From Candidatus Villigracilis vicinus (GTDB taxonomy: Bacteria; Chloroflexota; Anaerolineae; Anaerolineales; Villigracilaceae): 64,000 bases of DNA. The notes beneath the pieces are model-generated. The model was not told the DNA's origin, ran no database searches, and saw only the letters and a list, made by a program, of their open reading frames with translations. Below, piece after piece: positions 41,962 through 49,688 of this stretch. Where the stretch lies: positions 310,001 through 374,000 of the forward strand of contig JADKIL010000001.1 in NCBI GenBank assembly GCA_016721315.1, in the 5' to 3' direction. Made by a program: the position numbers and the translations under genes. How positions within the stretch are numbered: the stretch's first letter is position 1; every line of letters starts with the position of its first letter.

Positions 41962-44538
41962 ATGAAATTAAAAACGTCAAGCAGGCTGTTTCTGATCGTC
42001 GCGATCATCCTCGCTGCCATTCCAGCGGGCGTATCCGCAGATTCCACCCCGCCGGTGGATATGTTCCAGCTCCCTTGGGAACAGGGCAAAGCCTGGGTTT
42101 CATACGACGGACTTGATAACGGCTTTCGACGTTCCAACACCAGTCCGCATAACTATAATCAAGGCGGCGCCATCGATTTTGCCCCACATGCCAACATGGT
42201 CGTCGGGGAAGATACCTCGAACGCCTGGGTGACAGCTGCGGCGGCCGGAACCATTTCTCAAGTTGGTTCCTGTTTTATCAAGATCGACCACGGGAACGGC
42301 TGGATCACGGAATACTGGCACCTCGATAAGATCCAAGTTACAACGGGCAGCAAGGTTAGCCGTAATCAAAAGCTGGCGATCATTCATAACAACAAGACTC
42401 AACAAGTTTGTATCGGCAATGAATATCCCGGTCCGCACTTGCATTTTGTTTTTCGCCCCAAAGTTCTGGATACCCGCTTTGCCGGTTGGACGGTCAACTA
42501 CAATGCCTTTACCAACCGCACTACCTACACCAAGAATGGCGTTACGGTTCCCATTCTCCAGCCTTTGATGAATATTCCCGACCTACAGACCGTTTCACGC
42601 GGAATCATTGACTGGAACGTGAATTACACTGGCAGCGTAGATACCTACCGCCGCGAACGCTGGACGCTTATGCTGATCGAAGAAGCAAAATTTGAGATCA
42701 ACGTCAGCCCGGCAGCGATCGGGCTTGTGCCAGTCATCGTCCTCTTAGATTCGAGCGGAACGGAACTCACCCGTGCCAGCGGTACGCTTAGCACCACCCA
42801 GCCTGCTGGTTTTTACTATGTGGAGATCCGTTCTGAAGCGGGGACGGGTTATTACAACATGATCGCGACGAAACAGGAGTCGGGCGGAGCAACGGTCACC
42901 CCTTCTCCAACGGGAACGCCCACCCCAACCGGCACGTTGGTCGGCTCTGAAACGCCTACTCCAACCGGTACATTGACCGGTTCCGAAACGCCCACCCCAA
43001 CCGGTACATTGACTGGCTCTGAAACGCCTACCTCCACACCAACTCCATCACTGTTTACCGATACTCCGACGGCTACCGAGACGCCCGTTGCAACCTTCAC
43101 ACCTACACCCTTCAATAGCAACACCGATACGCCAACCGTAACTGCGACTTCAACACCAGATCTGACTCAAACGGCGAACGCAGCCACTCTCACTGCGATC
43201 TCCAATGACACAACCCAGACTGCCATTGCCACAACACTGACCGCCATTGCGGACTCTGGTACACAAACGGCAATAGCCGCCACGCTGACTGCTAATGCTG
43301 CCACGCAAACTGCCAATGCCGCTACGTTGACCGCCATGGCAGACTCTGGCACACAGACCGCGATCGCCGCCACACAGACCGCAAATGCAGCAACACTAAC
43401 AGCCATCTCCAACGACACAACCCAGACTGCCGTCGCCGCGACCTTAACTGCCAACCCAGTGATTCTGACCGCGATTGCCGCCACCCAAACCGCAAATGCC
43501 GCGACCCTGACTGCCGTCTCAAACGATACAACCCAAACGGCGATCGCTGCAACTCTGACAGCCAATCCCGCGATTCTGACGGCAATCGCTGCCACACAAA
43601 CTGCGAACTCTTTAACTATGACCGCAGCAGCAGCCACGCCGACTTCTTCCGCGACGGCTGTTGTTACGCAAACAGCTGTTCCAACACCCACCGGACCTTA
43701 TGTCCTCGTGGATGTGATCCAATCCACGCTCACGGCGAACCAGACCAGCCTTGTGAACGTCAGCTTGAATAACGTGCCGTTGGAAGGCTACACAAGTGCA
43801 GAATTCGTTTGTAGTTATGACCCCGCCATTGTGGAAGTCAGCGGCATTCTTGCAGCCGAACTCTTCGGTGCAGACCCTGCTTCTGCATTGAGTGGACCTC
43901 AAAATGGACAGTTCATTCTTGCCATCGCGGGCAGTAACGGTCGGAAAGCCACCTCAAGCGGAACAGCCTTCACCTTTAGCGTCCGCGGATTGCAGGTTGG
44001 TCAGACACCGGTTCTGTGTACGGCGCGTGTATCGATGGGGCAGGGCAGTCTCCAGTCGATCGACTACATCCCAGATGTGGTTACCGTCTTCGATGCGAGC
44101 GTCTCGCCTACACCAACACAGCCTGTTTCATCGATAGTGTCTGGTCAGGTTATTGCAAGTAAGCCGGTGACCATTCAATTATTTGATGCGAACAACACGT
44201 TGGTCGTATCTCAAACTGCTGATCTGGATGGAAAGTTCATCCTGCCTGTGACCGGTGGTACCTATACCATTATCGCTTCAGCGCAGGGCTTCCTCAATGC
44301 ACAAGGGTTTATAACCCTTACCAATGGAGGCTCCACCGTCATGCCGACCATCAGCCTGCCAGCCGGTGATATTGATGGGAACAGCGTCATTGACCAATTT
44401 GATGCCCTCACGATCGGGATGAATTACAGCGCCGCCGCCCCCACTGCAGCCGACCTCAACAACGACGGTGTGATCAACGTCCTTGACCTTGAGCTGTTGG
44501 CGGCAAACTATCGATTATCTGGCGCGCTTTCTTGGTAA
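41962..44538 (+). CDS. Secreted M23 peptidase with TxTA repeats, cohesin and dockerin (B)
   Basis: 858 residues. A signal peptide (cleavage near VSADS) is followed by an M23-like domain (about 30-185) with GGAIDFAPH, EYWHLDKI and GPHLHFVFR. A PPC-like domain (about 205-305) follows, then a T/P/G linker with near-identical repeats of ETPTPTGTLTGS (about 318-365). A long repeat of seven-residue units such as TLTAIAA and TQTANAA spans about 400-560. Then come a cohesin (about 580-715), a regulatory-like beta domain, and a dockerin ending in DLNNDGVINVLDLELLAANY. The usual histidine four residues before the metal aspartate is absent; an upstream histidine (SPHNYN) may replace it. Role: inferred wall-associated enzyme or scaffold displayed at the surface. 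Confidence 0.86.
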   Translation: MKLKTSSRLFLIVAIILAAIPAGVSADSTPPVDMFQLPWEQGKAWVSYDGLDNGFRRSNTSPHNYNQGGAIDFAPHANMVVGEDTSNAWVTAAAAGTISQVGSCFIKIDHGNGWITEYWHLDKIQVTTGSKVSRNQKLAIIHNNKTQQVCIGNEYPGPHLHFVFRPKVLDTRFAGWTVNYNAFTNRTTYTKNGVTVPILQPLMNIPDLQTVSRGIIDWNVNYTGSVDTYRRERWTLMLIEEAKFEINVSPAAIGLVPVIVLLDSSGTELTRASGTLSTTQPAGFYYVEIRSEAGTGYYNMIATKQESGGATVTPSPTGTPTPTGTLVGSETPTPTGTLTGSETPTPTGTLTGSETPTSTPTPSLFTDTPTATETPVATFTPTPFNSNTDTPTVTATSTPDLTQTANAATLTAISNDTTQTAIATTLTAIADSGTQTAIAATLTANAATQTANAATLTAMADSGTQTAIAATQTANAATLTAISNDTTQTAVAATLTANPVILTAIAATQTANAATLTAVSNDTTQTAIAATLTANPAILTAIAATQTANSLTMTAAAATPTSSATAVVTQTAVPTPTGPYVLVDVIQSTLTANQTSLVNVSLNNVPLEGYTSAEFVCSYDPAIVEVSGILAAELFGADPASALSGPQNGQFILAIAGSNGRKATSSGTAFTFSVRGLQVGQTPVLCTARVSMGQGSLQSIDYIPDVVTVFDASVSPTPTQPVSSIVSGQVIASKPVTIQLFDANNTLVVSQTADLDGKFILPVTGGTYTIIASAQGFLNAQGFITLTNGGSTVMPTISLPAGDIDGNSVIDQFDALTIGMNYSAAAPTAADLNNDGVINVLDLELLAANYRLSGALSW

Positions 44539-44547
44539 TAAAAAACT

Positions 44548-44575
44548 GTAGGGGCGACTCGCGAGTCGCCCCTAC
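44548..44575. repeat. Perfect 14-bp GC-rich palindrome
   Basis: GTAGGGGCGACTCG followed directly by its exact complement. It lies between the convergent cohesin and nuclease genes. Without a T-run on either side it is a dispersed repeat or weak bidirectional terminator. Confidence 0.7.
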
Positions 44576-44583
44576 TACAAAAT

Positions 44584-45405
44584 TTAAAATTCAATTTCCC
44601 CAATTTGCTCAAAGTTGATATCGAACAGCTCTTCGGCTTCTGTCTCTAGCTCCACATCCAACCCATCTCCTGCGCGGACTCCGCGGTTGCAGTACGATCT
44701 ATAAGGGCAGTAAAGGCAGCGGTTGACATCCTCAGTTTTCGGGTAGAAGGAAGCGGAATTAATTTCCTCTGCAAAACGGGTGAGGGCATCCCAATCCCGT
44801 TTGAATTGATCTGCATGGTAGGGGAAGCGTGCCGGGTCGTTGGGAAAATCAGAGAACCAGTAGATCATCTCGATTTGTTCGGGGGCAATGGGTTTGCCGT
44901 TGTTGAGAAAAGCACCCGCTTGAACCAATAAGGCACGGTACACACGGGTTTGCAAACGTATGGCGAGGAACTCGCTCTTGGGTCGTTTGCGGTAGGTCTT
45001 CCAATCGTAAATGTAGAATTTTTGCCCATCCGTGGCGACTAGATCATATTTGGCGACGAGACGAAACCCACCCAGCGGTGCGGACAACGTCACCTCAGTC
45101 CGGATGCCGGATAGATTTTTTAGACCCGTCACATCTTTATTTGTAATGAAATTATTCCACCAATTTTCAATCGTATCGGTATTGGCTGTTTTTGCAATTT
45201 GCTGTTCTGGAATGCCGATGAAGTATTGCTGAACCAGTCGATGAAAATATTCGCCTTCACGCTGATGCTTCTCATTCTCAAGTGCAGGTTCTGTTTCAAT
45301 GGCAGGATATGCCAGGTGTTGAAGATAGCGCAGTTCAAAACGACGCGGGCAGTCGTTGTAATCCTGCAAGGACGATTGGCTGAGCGAGTTCAGTTCAATG
45401 GGCAT
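44584..45405 (-). CDS. PD-(D/E)XK nuclease family protein with Fe-S cysteines (Cas4/AddB-like)
   Basis: 273 residues. N-terminal SQSSLQDYNDCPRRFELRY gives the first cysteine. The nuclease core follows: GEYFHRLVQQYF, VAKYDLVATDG (metal aspartate), FYIYDWKTYRK (D-x-K), and LQTRVYRALL (motif IV Q/Y). Near the C-terminus, DVNRCLYCPYRSYCNRG supplies three more cysteines, so a 4Fe-4S cluster is likely. Architecture matches the stand-alone RecB-like/Cas4-like exonuclease group. Role: inferred DNA end-processing nuclease. No cas genes or CRISPR array are in the window. Divergent from the NYN-domain gene, 104 bases apart. Confidence 0.82.
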   Translation of the reverse strand: MPIELNSLSQSSLQDYNDCPRRFELRYLQHLAYPAIETEPALENEKHQREGEYFHRLVQQYFIGIPEQQIAKTANTDTIENWWNNFITNKDVTGLKNLSGIRTEVTLSAPLGGFRLVAKYDLVATDGQKFYIYDWKTYRKRPKSEFLAIRLQTRVYRALLVQAGAFLNNGKPIAPEQIEMIYWFSDFPNDPARFPYHADQFKRDWDALTRFAEEINSASFYPKTEDVNRCLYCPYRSYCNRGVRAGDGLDVELETEAEELFDINFEQIGEIEF

Positions 45406-45413
45406 GTCTTATT

Positions 45414-45444
45414 TTGCCACAGAATTTTGTCCCTATGCTATACT
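45414..45444 (+). promoter_or_regulatory. Promoter of the NYN-domain gene
   Basis: TGCTATACT (-10 TATACT at 45439-45444 with TGn extension) and TTGCCA (45414-45419), 19 bases apart. The spacing is a little long, but the extended -10 is good. Confidence 0.5.
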
Positions 45445-45509
45445 TTTGCCAAAATACGAGGATGGATAGGGAGCAAAACCCTACCATGCTCATTAGAATT
45501 TGGAGTTTT

Positions 45510-46616
45510 ATGGGACAGGAAACACAGGTAGCCGTCTTTATCGACTACGACAATATAGAAATAAGTGTGGAAGAAACCTTTGGCAAAGGCACCGATGTGG
45601 ATTGGGGGCGTGTCTTCAATTATGCTTCACAGATCGGGCGCGTGGTTTTGCGCCGCGCTTATGCCGATTGGGCTGAAGCTGCCAGCAAGCAGCGCCAACT
45701 ACTGAACATGGGTGTGGAGTTGATCCATGTCAACAGCAAACGCGGCAAGAACGCCGCCGACATCCGCATTGTGTTGGATGCGCTCGAATTGTTCTACAAC
45801 GAAAAAGAATCCTTTTCACACGTCTTGCTGGTCTCCGGCGACGGCGACTTCACCGAATTGGTGCATCGTCTGCGCGCACACGGCAAGACGGTCATTGGGT
45901 TGGGGGTCAGCGGTACAACAGCTGACTTCCTCGTGAGCGCCTGCGATAAATTCGTTTATTACGATAAGTGGCAGGGGGTTGGCAAGTTTAAGAAAGAAAC
46001 GCCGTCGAATGGCGGGCAGAAACAGCAAACTGCCAAACAGAATAACCCGCCTGCTCAGAAACAGGAAAAGCCTCAACCACAAGAGAAAGCGCAGCCGCAA
46101 GAAAAACCTGCACCCAAACCCGCTGTGCCGATCTCGCCTGAAAAGCGATTGGAGCGTTATCTCAATATTCTCATCGCTCATAAGATCCGCATGACGCCCA
46201 GCACCCAACGTCCGTTGGTGATCTATAAACTTTATGACCTCGTGAAAGAAAACCCCGGGATCACCTTCAATCAATTGAAGGAAAAATCGCAGACCTTTTT
46301 TTCGACCGCCGCACCTCAGATCGAAGCCCAACTTGCGCTAGACACGGTTCATCAGCTTTTTCACACCTTCTGCTTCGAGTTTGATCAAAGCTCCGGGGCG
46401 CGCATCATGGACTGCCCCATGACCCTGCCCGAAGATACAAAAACACCTGCTGACCTGCTCAACAAATGTGATGGAAAACTTCTTCACATGATCGCGGGTG
46501 ACCTGGGTGCTTCTGAAGTGCTCGATAAAGAAGCCGCTGCCAAAATTCTATATGGCGGTGTACGCAACCCCAAAGTGCTTGACCATATTCAAGAATTGCT
46601 CGAATCGGAAAATTAG
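45510..46616 (+). CDS. NYN-domain (LabA/DUF88) putative ribonuclease
   Basis: 368 residues from the ATG at 45510 (GGAG five bases upstream). The N-terminal NYN domain (about 5-150) has the PIN-like acidic residues in VAVFIDYDNIEISVE, KNAADIRIVLDAL and LVSGDGDFTELVHRL. A Q/K/P-rich linker (about 160-215) is followed by a C-terminal helical domain of about 150 residues (LERYLNILIAHKIRMTPS onwards), which I do not recognise but which sits where LOTUS/HTH-type domains occur in relatives. Role: inferred single-strand RNA nuclease or RNA-binding protein. Its last bases overlap the ABC-F promoter. Confidence 0.82.
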   Translation: MGQETQVAVFIDYDNIEISVEETFGKGTDVDWGRVFNYASQIGRVVLRRAYADWAEAASKQRQLLNMGVELIHVNSKRGKNAADIRIVLDALELFYNEKESFSHVLLVSGDGDFTELVHRLRAHGKTVIGLGVSGTTADFLVSACDKFVYYDKWQGVGKFKKETPSNGGQKQQTAKQNNPPAQKQEKPQPQEKAQPQEKPAPKPAVPISPEKRLERYLNILIAHKIRMTPSTQRPLVIYKLYDLVKENPGITFNQLKEKSQTFFSTAAPQIEAQLALDTVHQLFHTFCFEFDQSSGARIMDCPMTLPEDTKTPADLLNKCDGKLLHMIAGDLGASEVLDKEAAAKILYGGVRNPKVLDHIQELLESEN

Positions 46617-46623
46617 GTATAAT
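46596..46623 (+). promoter_or_regulatory. Promoter of the ABC-F attenuator region
   Basis: TTGCTC (46596-46601), 16 bases, TATAAT (46618-46623). It overlaps the end and stop codon of the NYN gene. Transcription should start at about 46630, next to the leader ATG at 46631. Confidence 0.6.
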
Positions 46624-46630
46624 CACGACC

Positions 46631-46726
46631 ATGCTTTACATCATCAGCGTAGGCAAACCCCTTTTTGCACTGGCGATCAATGGCTTCGATAACGCCGTTC
46701 CTTGTCGTATTGCGCCTGTACGCTGA
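46631..46726 (+). CDS. 31-codon leader ORF of the ABC-F gene
   Basis: The ATG lies seven bases after the -10, so the message may be leaderless. It encodes MLYIISVGKPLFALAINGFD, then NAVPCRIAPVR and a TGA at 46724-46726. The bases 46691-46697 (AACGCCG, codons 21-23) can pair with CGGCGTT (46762-46768), the right arm of the terminator below. This matches the logic of ribosome-controlled attenuation found upstream of antibiotic-resistance ABC-F genes such as vmlR and msrD. The peptide itself has no family. Whether it is translated is unknown. Confidence 0.5.
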   Translation: MLYIISVGKPLFALAINGFDNAVPCRIAPVR

Positions 46727-46742
46727 AAGTTTTTACTTTCAC

Positions 46743-46774
46743 ACGCCGCAGGCATCGCCTGCGGCGTTTTTATT
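46743..46774 (+). terminator. Intrinsic terminator upstream of the ABC-F gene (attenuator)
   Basis: ACGCCGCAGGC, loop ATC, GCCTGCGGCGT, then TTTTATTT. The 11-bp perfect GC stem lies 27 bases before the ABC-F ATG and downstream of the only visible promoter. It should stop most transcripts unless an alternative structure forms. A small GAAAGT/ACTTTC hairpin precedes it (46725-46740). Confidence 0.8.
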
Positions 46775-46801
46775 TAATTTTTACCAATTACGGAAAAAAC
46801 C

Positions 46802-48463
46802 ATGATCCAAATTCAACTCTCCAACATCACACTTGTCCTCGGCGCCAAGCGCATCTTTGAAAATCTCAACTGGGAGATCCAGCGCGGACAGCGCATCGGT
46901 CTGATCGGTGCGAATGGCGCGGGAAAGTCTTCGCTGTTCAAACTCATCGAAGGCGAACATGCTCCCGAACTGGGCGGAAGCATCACCCGCGCCCGCCCTT
47001 CGACAGGCTCAGGACAACGCCTCATCACTACGGGATACCTGCCTCAACACCCCGAGCTTGACCTCACGCTGACGGCGCTCGACGCCGCGATGGCGGGCAA
47101 TCCGCGTGTGGGGGAGGTGCATGCGGAGCTTGAAAGAGTTGAAGCCAGTTTGGGTGACCCCGAAGTCTATGGCAACGAAAAGAAGTTGGAGCGTGCGCTG
47201 GAGCGACAGCATCAACTCATTGAAGAGTATCACGCTCTCGGCGGTGACGCATACCCGGAGCGGGTTAAGAGCATTCTGCTCGGGCTGGGACTCGCTCAAA
47301 GCGAATTGACCAAGCCCCTCTCCGTGTTGAGCGGCGGGCAGAAGAAATTGGTCGGGTTGGCGCGGCTGCTGTTGCTGAATCCAGACATCTTATTATTGGA
47401 TGAACCGGATAATCACCTCGACCTGCCCGGCAAGATGTATCTTGAAAAATTGATCCGTGAATACGATGGCACAGTTGTTATCATCTCGCATGACCGTTAT
47501 TTGCTTGACGCCGCGGTGACACATATCGCCGAACTCGAAGATGGCAAATTAACTGTTTTCACCGGCAACTATACAGATTTCATGATCGACAAAGAAGAAC
47601 GTTTGGCGCGGCAGGAGGAGCTATATCAGATCCAACAGCGCAGCCTTGCCCGTATGGAAGTAGCGATCAAGCGTTATCGGTTGTGGGCGCAGTTCAACGA
47701 TAAATTTGCGACGCGTATCCATGCCATGGAAGCGCGCATGCAGCGTGTGGATAAGATCGATAAACCGGTCTTGGATCGTCGCCGCATGGAAATGCAGTTG
47801 AATGGCTGGCGCGGCTCGAATAAAGTTTTAGAGTTGGAGAATATTTCAAAATCATTTGGCGAGCGTACCGTCTTTTCGAAGGTCAACGAGATCATTTGGC
47901 ATGGCGAGCGTGTGGGCTTGATCGGTGCGAATGGAGCGGGTAAGTCGGTGATGCTGCGTATGATACTCGGTGAAGAGACCCCCGATACCGGCGAAATAAA
48001 GATCGGACCCAGCATCTCCATTGGGCATTACGCACAGGAACATGAGACACTCGACTTCAACCAGACCGTTTTGGATGCTGTCCGCTATGCGGGCGAGATG
48101 AGCGAATCAAAAGCCACGGCATTTTTGTTGCGCTATTTATTTACGTACAAGCAGGTCTCGCAGAAGATCGGTGAACTCTCCGGCGGCGAGCGCAGCCGTT
48201 TGCAATTGGCGTTGGTCGTTCTCTCTGGTGCGAACTTCTTGTTGTTGGATGAACCCACCAACAATCTCGACATCGCTTCTGCCGAAGTGCTGGAGCAAGC
48301 CCTTGAAGATTTCGAAGGGACGGTGTTGGTCATTTCGCATGACCGTTACTTCCTTGACCAAACCATGCAGCGTTTACTGGTGATCGAGAATGGTCAGCTT
48401 GCCGGGTATGCAGGTGGATACAGCGATTACCTGACGGCGCGAAACCCGAAGTCCGCAGGTTAA
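46802..48463 (+). CDS. ABC-F family ATPase (translation factor or ribosome-protection type)
   Basis: 553 residues. Two ABC domains: first Walker A GANGAGKSSLFKLI, signature LSGGQKKLVGLARLL, Walker B ILLLDEPDNHLDLPG; second Walker A GANGAGKSVMLRMI, signature LSGGERSRLQLALVV, Walker B FLLLDEPTNNLD. A linker of about 80 residues (about 270-350), the P-site-tRNA interaction motif region, joins them. No membrane domain. A 14-residue insertion (RPSTGSGQ) in the first domain comes from a repeat sequence. Family knowledge: ABC-F proteins act on the ribosome; some restore elongation and others displace antibiotics. The attenuator-type leader favours the antibiotic-responsive type, but sequence cannot decide. 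Confidence 0.88.
   Translation: MIQIQLSNITLVLGAKRIFENLNWEIQRGQRIGLIGANGAGKSSLFKLIEGEHAPELGGSITRARPSTGSGQRLITTGYLPQHPELDLTLTALDAAMAGNPRVGEVHAELERVEASLGDPEVYGNEKKLERALERQHQLIEEYHALGGDAYPERVKSILLGLGLAQSELTKPLSVLSGGQKKLVGLARLLLLNPDILLLDEPDNHLDLPGKMYLEKLIREYDGTVVIISHDRYLLDAAVTHIAELEDGKLTVFTGNYTDFMIDKEERLARQEELYQIQQRSLARMEVAIKRYRLWAQFNDKFATRIHAMEARMQRVDKIDKPVLDRRRMEMQLNGWRGSNKVLELENISKSFGERTVFSKVNEIIWHGERVGLIGANGAGKSVMLRMILGEETPDTGEIKIGPSISIGHYAQEHETLDFNQTVLDAVRYAGEMSESKATAFLLRYLFTYKQVSQKIGELSGGERSRLQLALVVLSGANFLLLDEPTNNLDIASAEVLEQALEDFEGTVLVISHDRYFLDQTMQRLLVIENGQLAGYAGGYSDYLTARNPKSAG
46993..47015 (+). repeat. Small repeat inserted in the coding sequence of the ABC-F gene
   Basis: GCCCTTCGACAGGCTCAGGA and neighbouring bases encode RPSTGSGQ within the first ABC domain, where related proteins run directly from the GSITRA strand to the GYLPQ strand. 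The CTTCGACAGGCTCAGGAC motif is one I recognise as recurrent in many environmental genomes, usually intergenic but also within ORFs. Confidence 0.5.
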
Positions 48464-48508
48464 GCGACAAACTTATAATAATAAAAAAACCATCGAAGGA
48501 GAGAGAGA

Positions 48509-49618
48509 ATGATAAACCGACGTGACTTTTTGAAAGCCGCAGGCATGGGCATTGCTGCCACAGCACTGGCAGCCTGTGCCGAGCCTGCCCCTGCTGCGGA
48601 AGCATCCGCTTCTGCCAGCGATTTACCCGAACTTGATTGGCAGATGGCAACCAGTTGGACCCAAGGCTTGGACGTACTTTTTGGTACGACGCAAGCCTTT
48701 GCGGACCGTGTCGCTGCACTCACGAACGGAAAGTTCAAGATCACCCCGCGGGCTGGCGGTGAGCTTGCCAAAGCCACCGAAGTGTTGGATGTAGTTTCTT
48801 CAGGTGCGGTGCCCATTGGGCATACGGCTTCGTATTATTACATTGGCAAGAGCTGGGTGATGGCGTTCGGTACTACCATGCCCTTTGGTCTAACATCTTC
48901 CCAGCAGAACGCCTGGCTGTATTCCGGCGGCGGACTTGAACTCTTGCAGGCTTTCTATGCCAGGACCTTCAATGTCATTCAATTCCCGGCGGGCAACACC
49001 AGCGCGCAAATGGGCGGCTGGTTCCGAAAAGAGATCAACACCGTGGCAGACTTGCAGGGATTGAAGATGCGTATTCCCGGCTTGGGCGGGCAAGTCATGT
49101 CTGCTTTGGGTGTGCAGGTTCAGAACATTCCCGGCGGCGAGATCTTCCAGTCTTTGGAAACAGGCGCGATCGATGCGGCAGAATGGGTGGGTCCGTATGA
49201 TGATGAAAAACTCGGTTTGAACAAGACTGCCAAATATTATTACGCGCCGGGCTGGTGGGAGCCGGGTCCGACCGTGGAGTTGCAGATCAATCTGGATGAG
49301 TGGAACAAACTGCCCGATCAGTATAAAAATGCCATTCAGGCAGCGGCAGCGGAAGCAAATCTCAGCATGGCGGCAAAGTATGAAGCGGCAAATGGCGAGG
49401 CGTTGGAACGGCTGGTGGCGGGCGGCACGGAACTCCGTGCATATAGCGATGAGATCATGCAGGCAGCCCGTGAAACAGCAGCGGAATTGTTCGATGCCAA
49501 AGCTGCTGAAGATGCCGATTTCAAGGCGGTCTACGAGCAGTGGAGTACTTTCCGCACTCAGGTGCAAAAATGGAGTTTTGCGAACGAGTTTGGGTTGATG
49601 AAGTTTATGGAGAAGTAG
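48509..49618 (+). CDS. dctP: TRAP transporter substrate-binding protein DctP (Tat lipoprotein)
   Basis: 369 residues, GGAGAG upstream of the ATG. The N-terminus combines a twin-arginine signal (NRRDFLKAAG) with a lipobox-like LAAC, so it is exported folded and tethered. The DctP/TakP fold follows: MATSWTQGLDVLFGTTQAF, then GLKMRIPGLGGQVMSALGVQ, where the arginine binds the ligand carboxylate, and ETGAIDAAEWVGPYDD. Family knowledge: periplasmic receptor for organic acids; the TakP subgroup prefers 2-oxo acids. Encoded convergently to dctQM, which probably supplies its membrane partners. Confidence 0.88.
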   Translation: MINRRDFLKAAGMGIAATALAACAEPAPAAEASASASDLPELDWQMATSWTQGLDVLFGTTQAFADRVAALTNGKFKITPRAGGELAKATEVLDVVSSGAVPIGHTASYYYIGKSWVMAFGTTMPFGLTSSQQNAWLYSGGGLELLQAFYARTFNVIQFPAGNTSAQMGGWFRKEINTVADLQGLKMRIPGLGGQVMSALGVQVQNIPGGEIFQSLETGAIDAAEWVGPYDDEKLGLNKTAKYYYAPGWWEPGPTVELQINLDEWNKLPDQYKNAIQAAAAEANLSMAAKYEAANGEALERLVAGGTELRAYSDEIMQAARETAAELFDAKAAEDADFKAVYEQWSTFRTQVQKWSFANEFGLMKFMEK

Positions 49619-49652
49619 TTCGATAGTCGCGTAGTCTGATCGTTGGATAGTC

Positions 49653-49687
49653 AAAACCCCAGCCGATGTATCTCGGCTGGGGTTTTT
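49653..49687. terminator. Bidirectional terminator between dctP and dctM
   Basis: AAAACCCCAGCCGA, a short loop, TCGGCTGGGGTTTT. Fourteen-base arms with flanking A and T runs. Confidence 0.88.
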
Positions 49688-49688
49688 G

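Noticed and set aside
42895..43640. Regular repeats considered as a possible CRISPR array
   Set aside because: The repeats are short (about 21 bases), degenerate at third codon positions, in frame and have no unique spacers; they are coding repeats.
43167..43691. Minus-strand ORF of repeated V/A units
   Set aside because: It is the antisense reading of the TxTA protein repeat, not a separate gene.
44584..45405. PD-(D/E)XK gene considered as CRISPR Cas4
   Set aside because: No other cas gene or repeat array is present; stand-alone members of this family are common.
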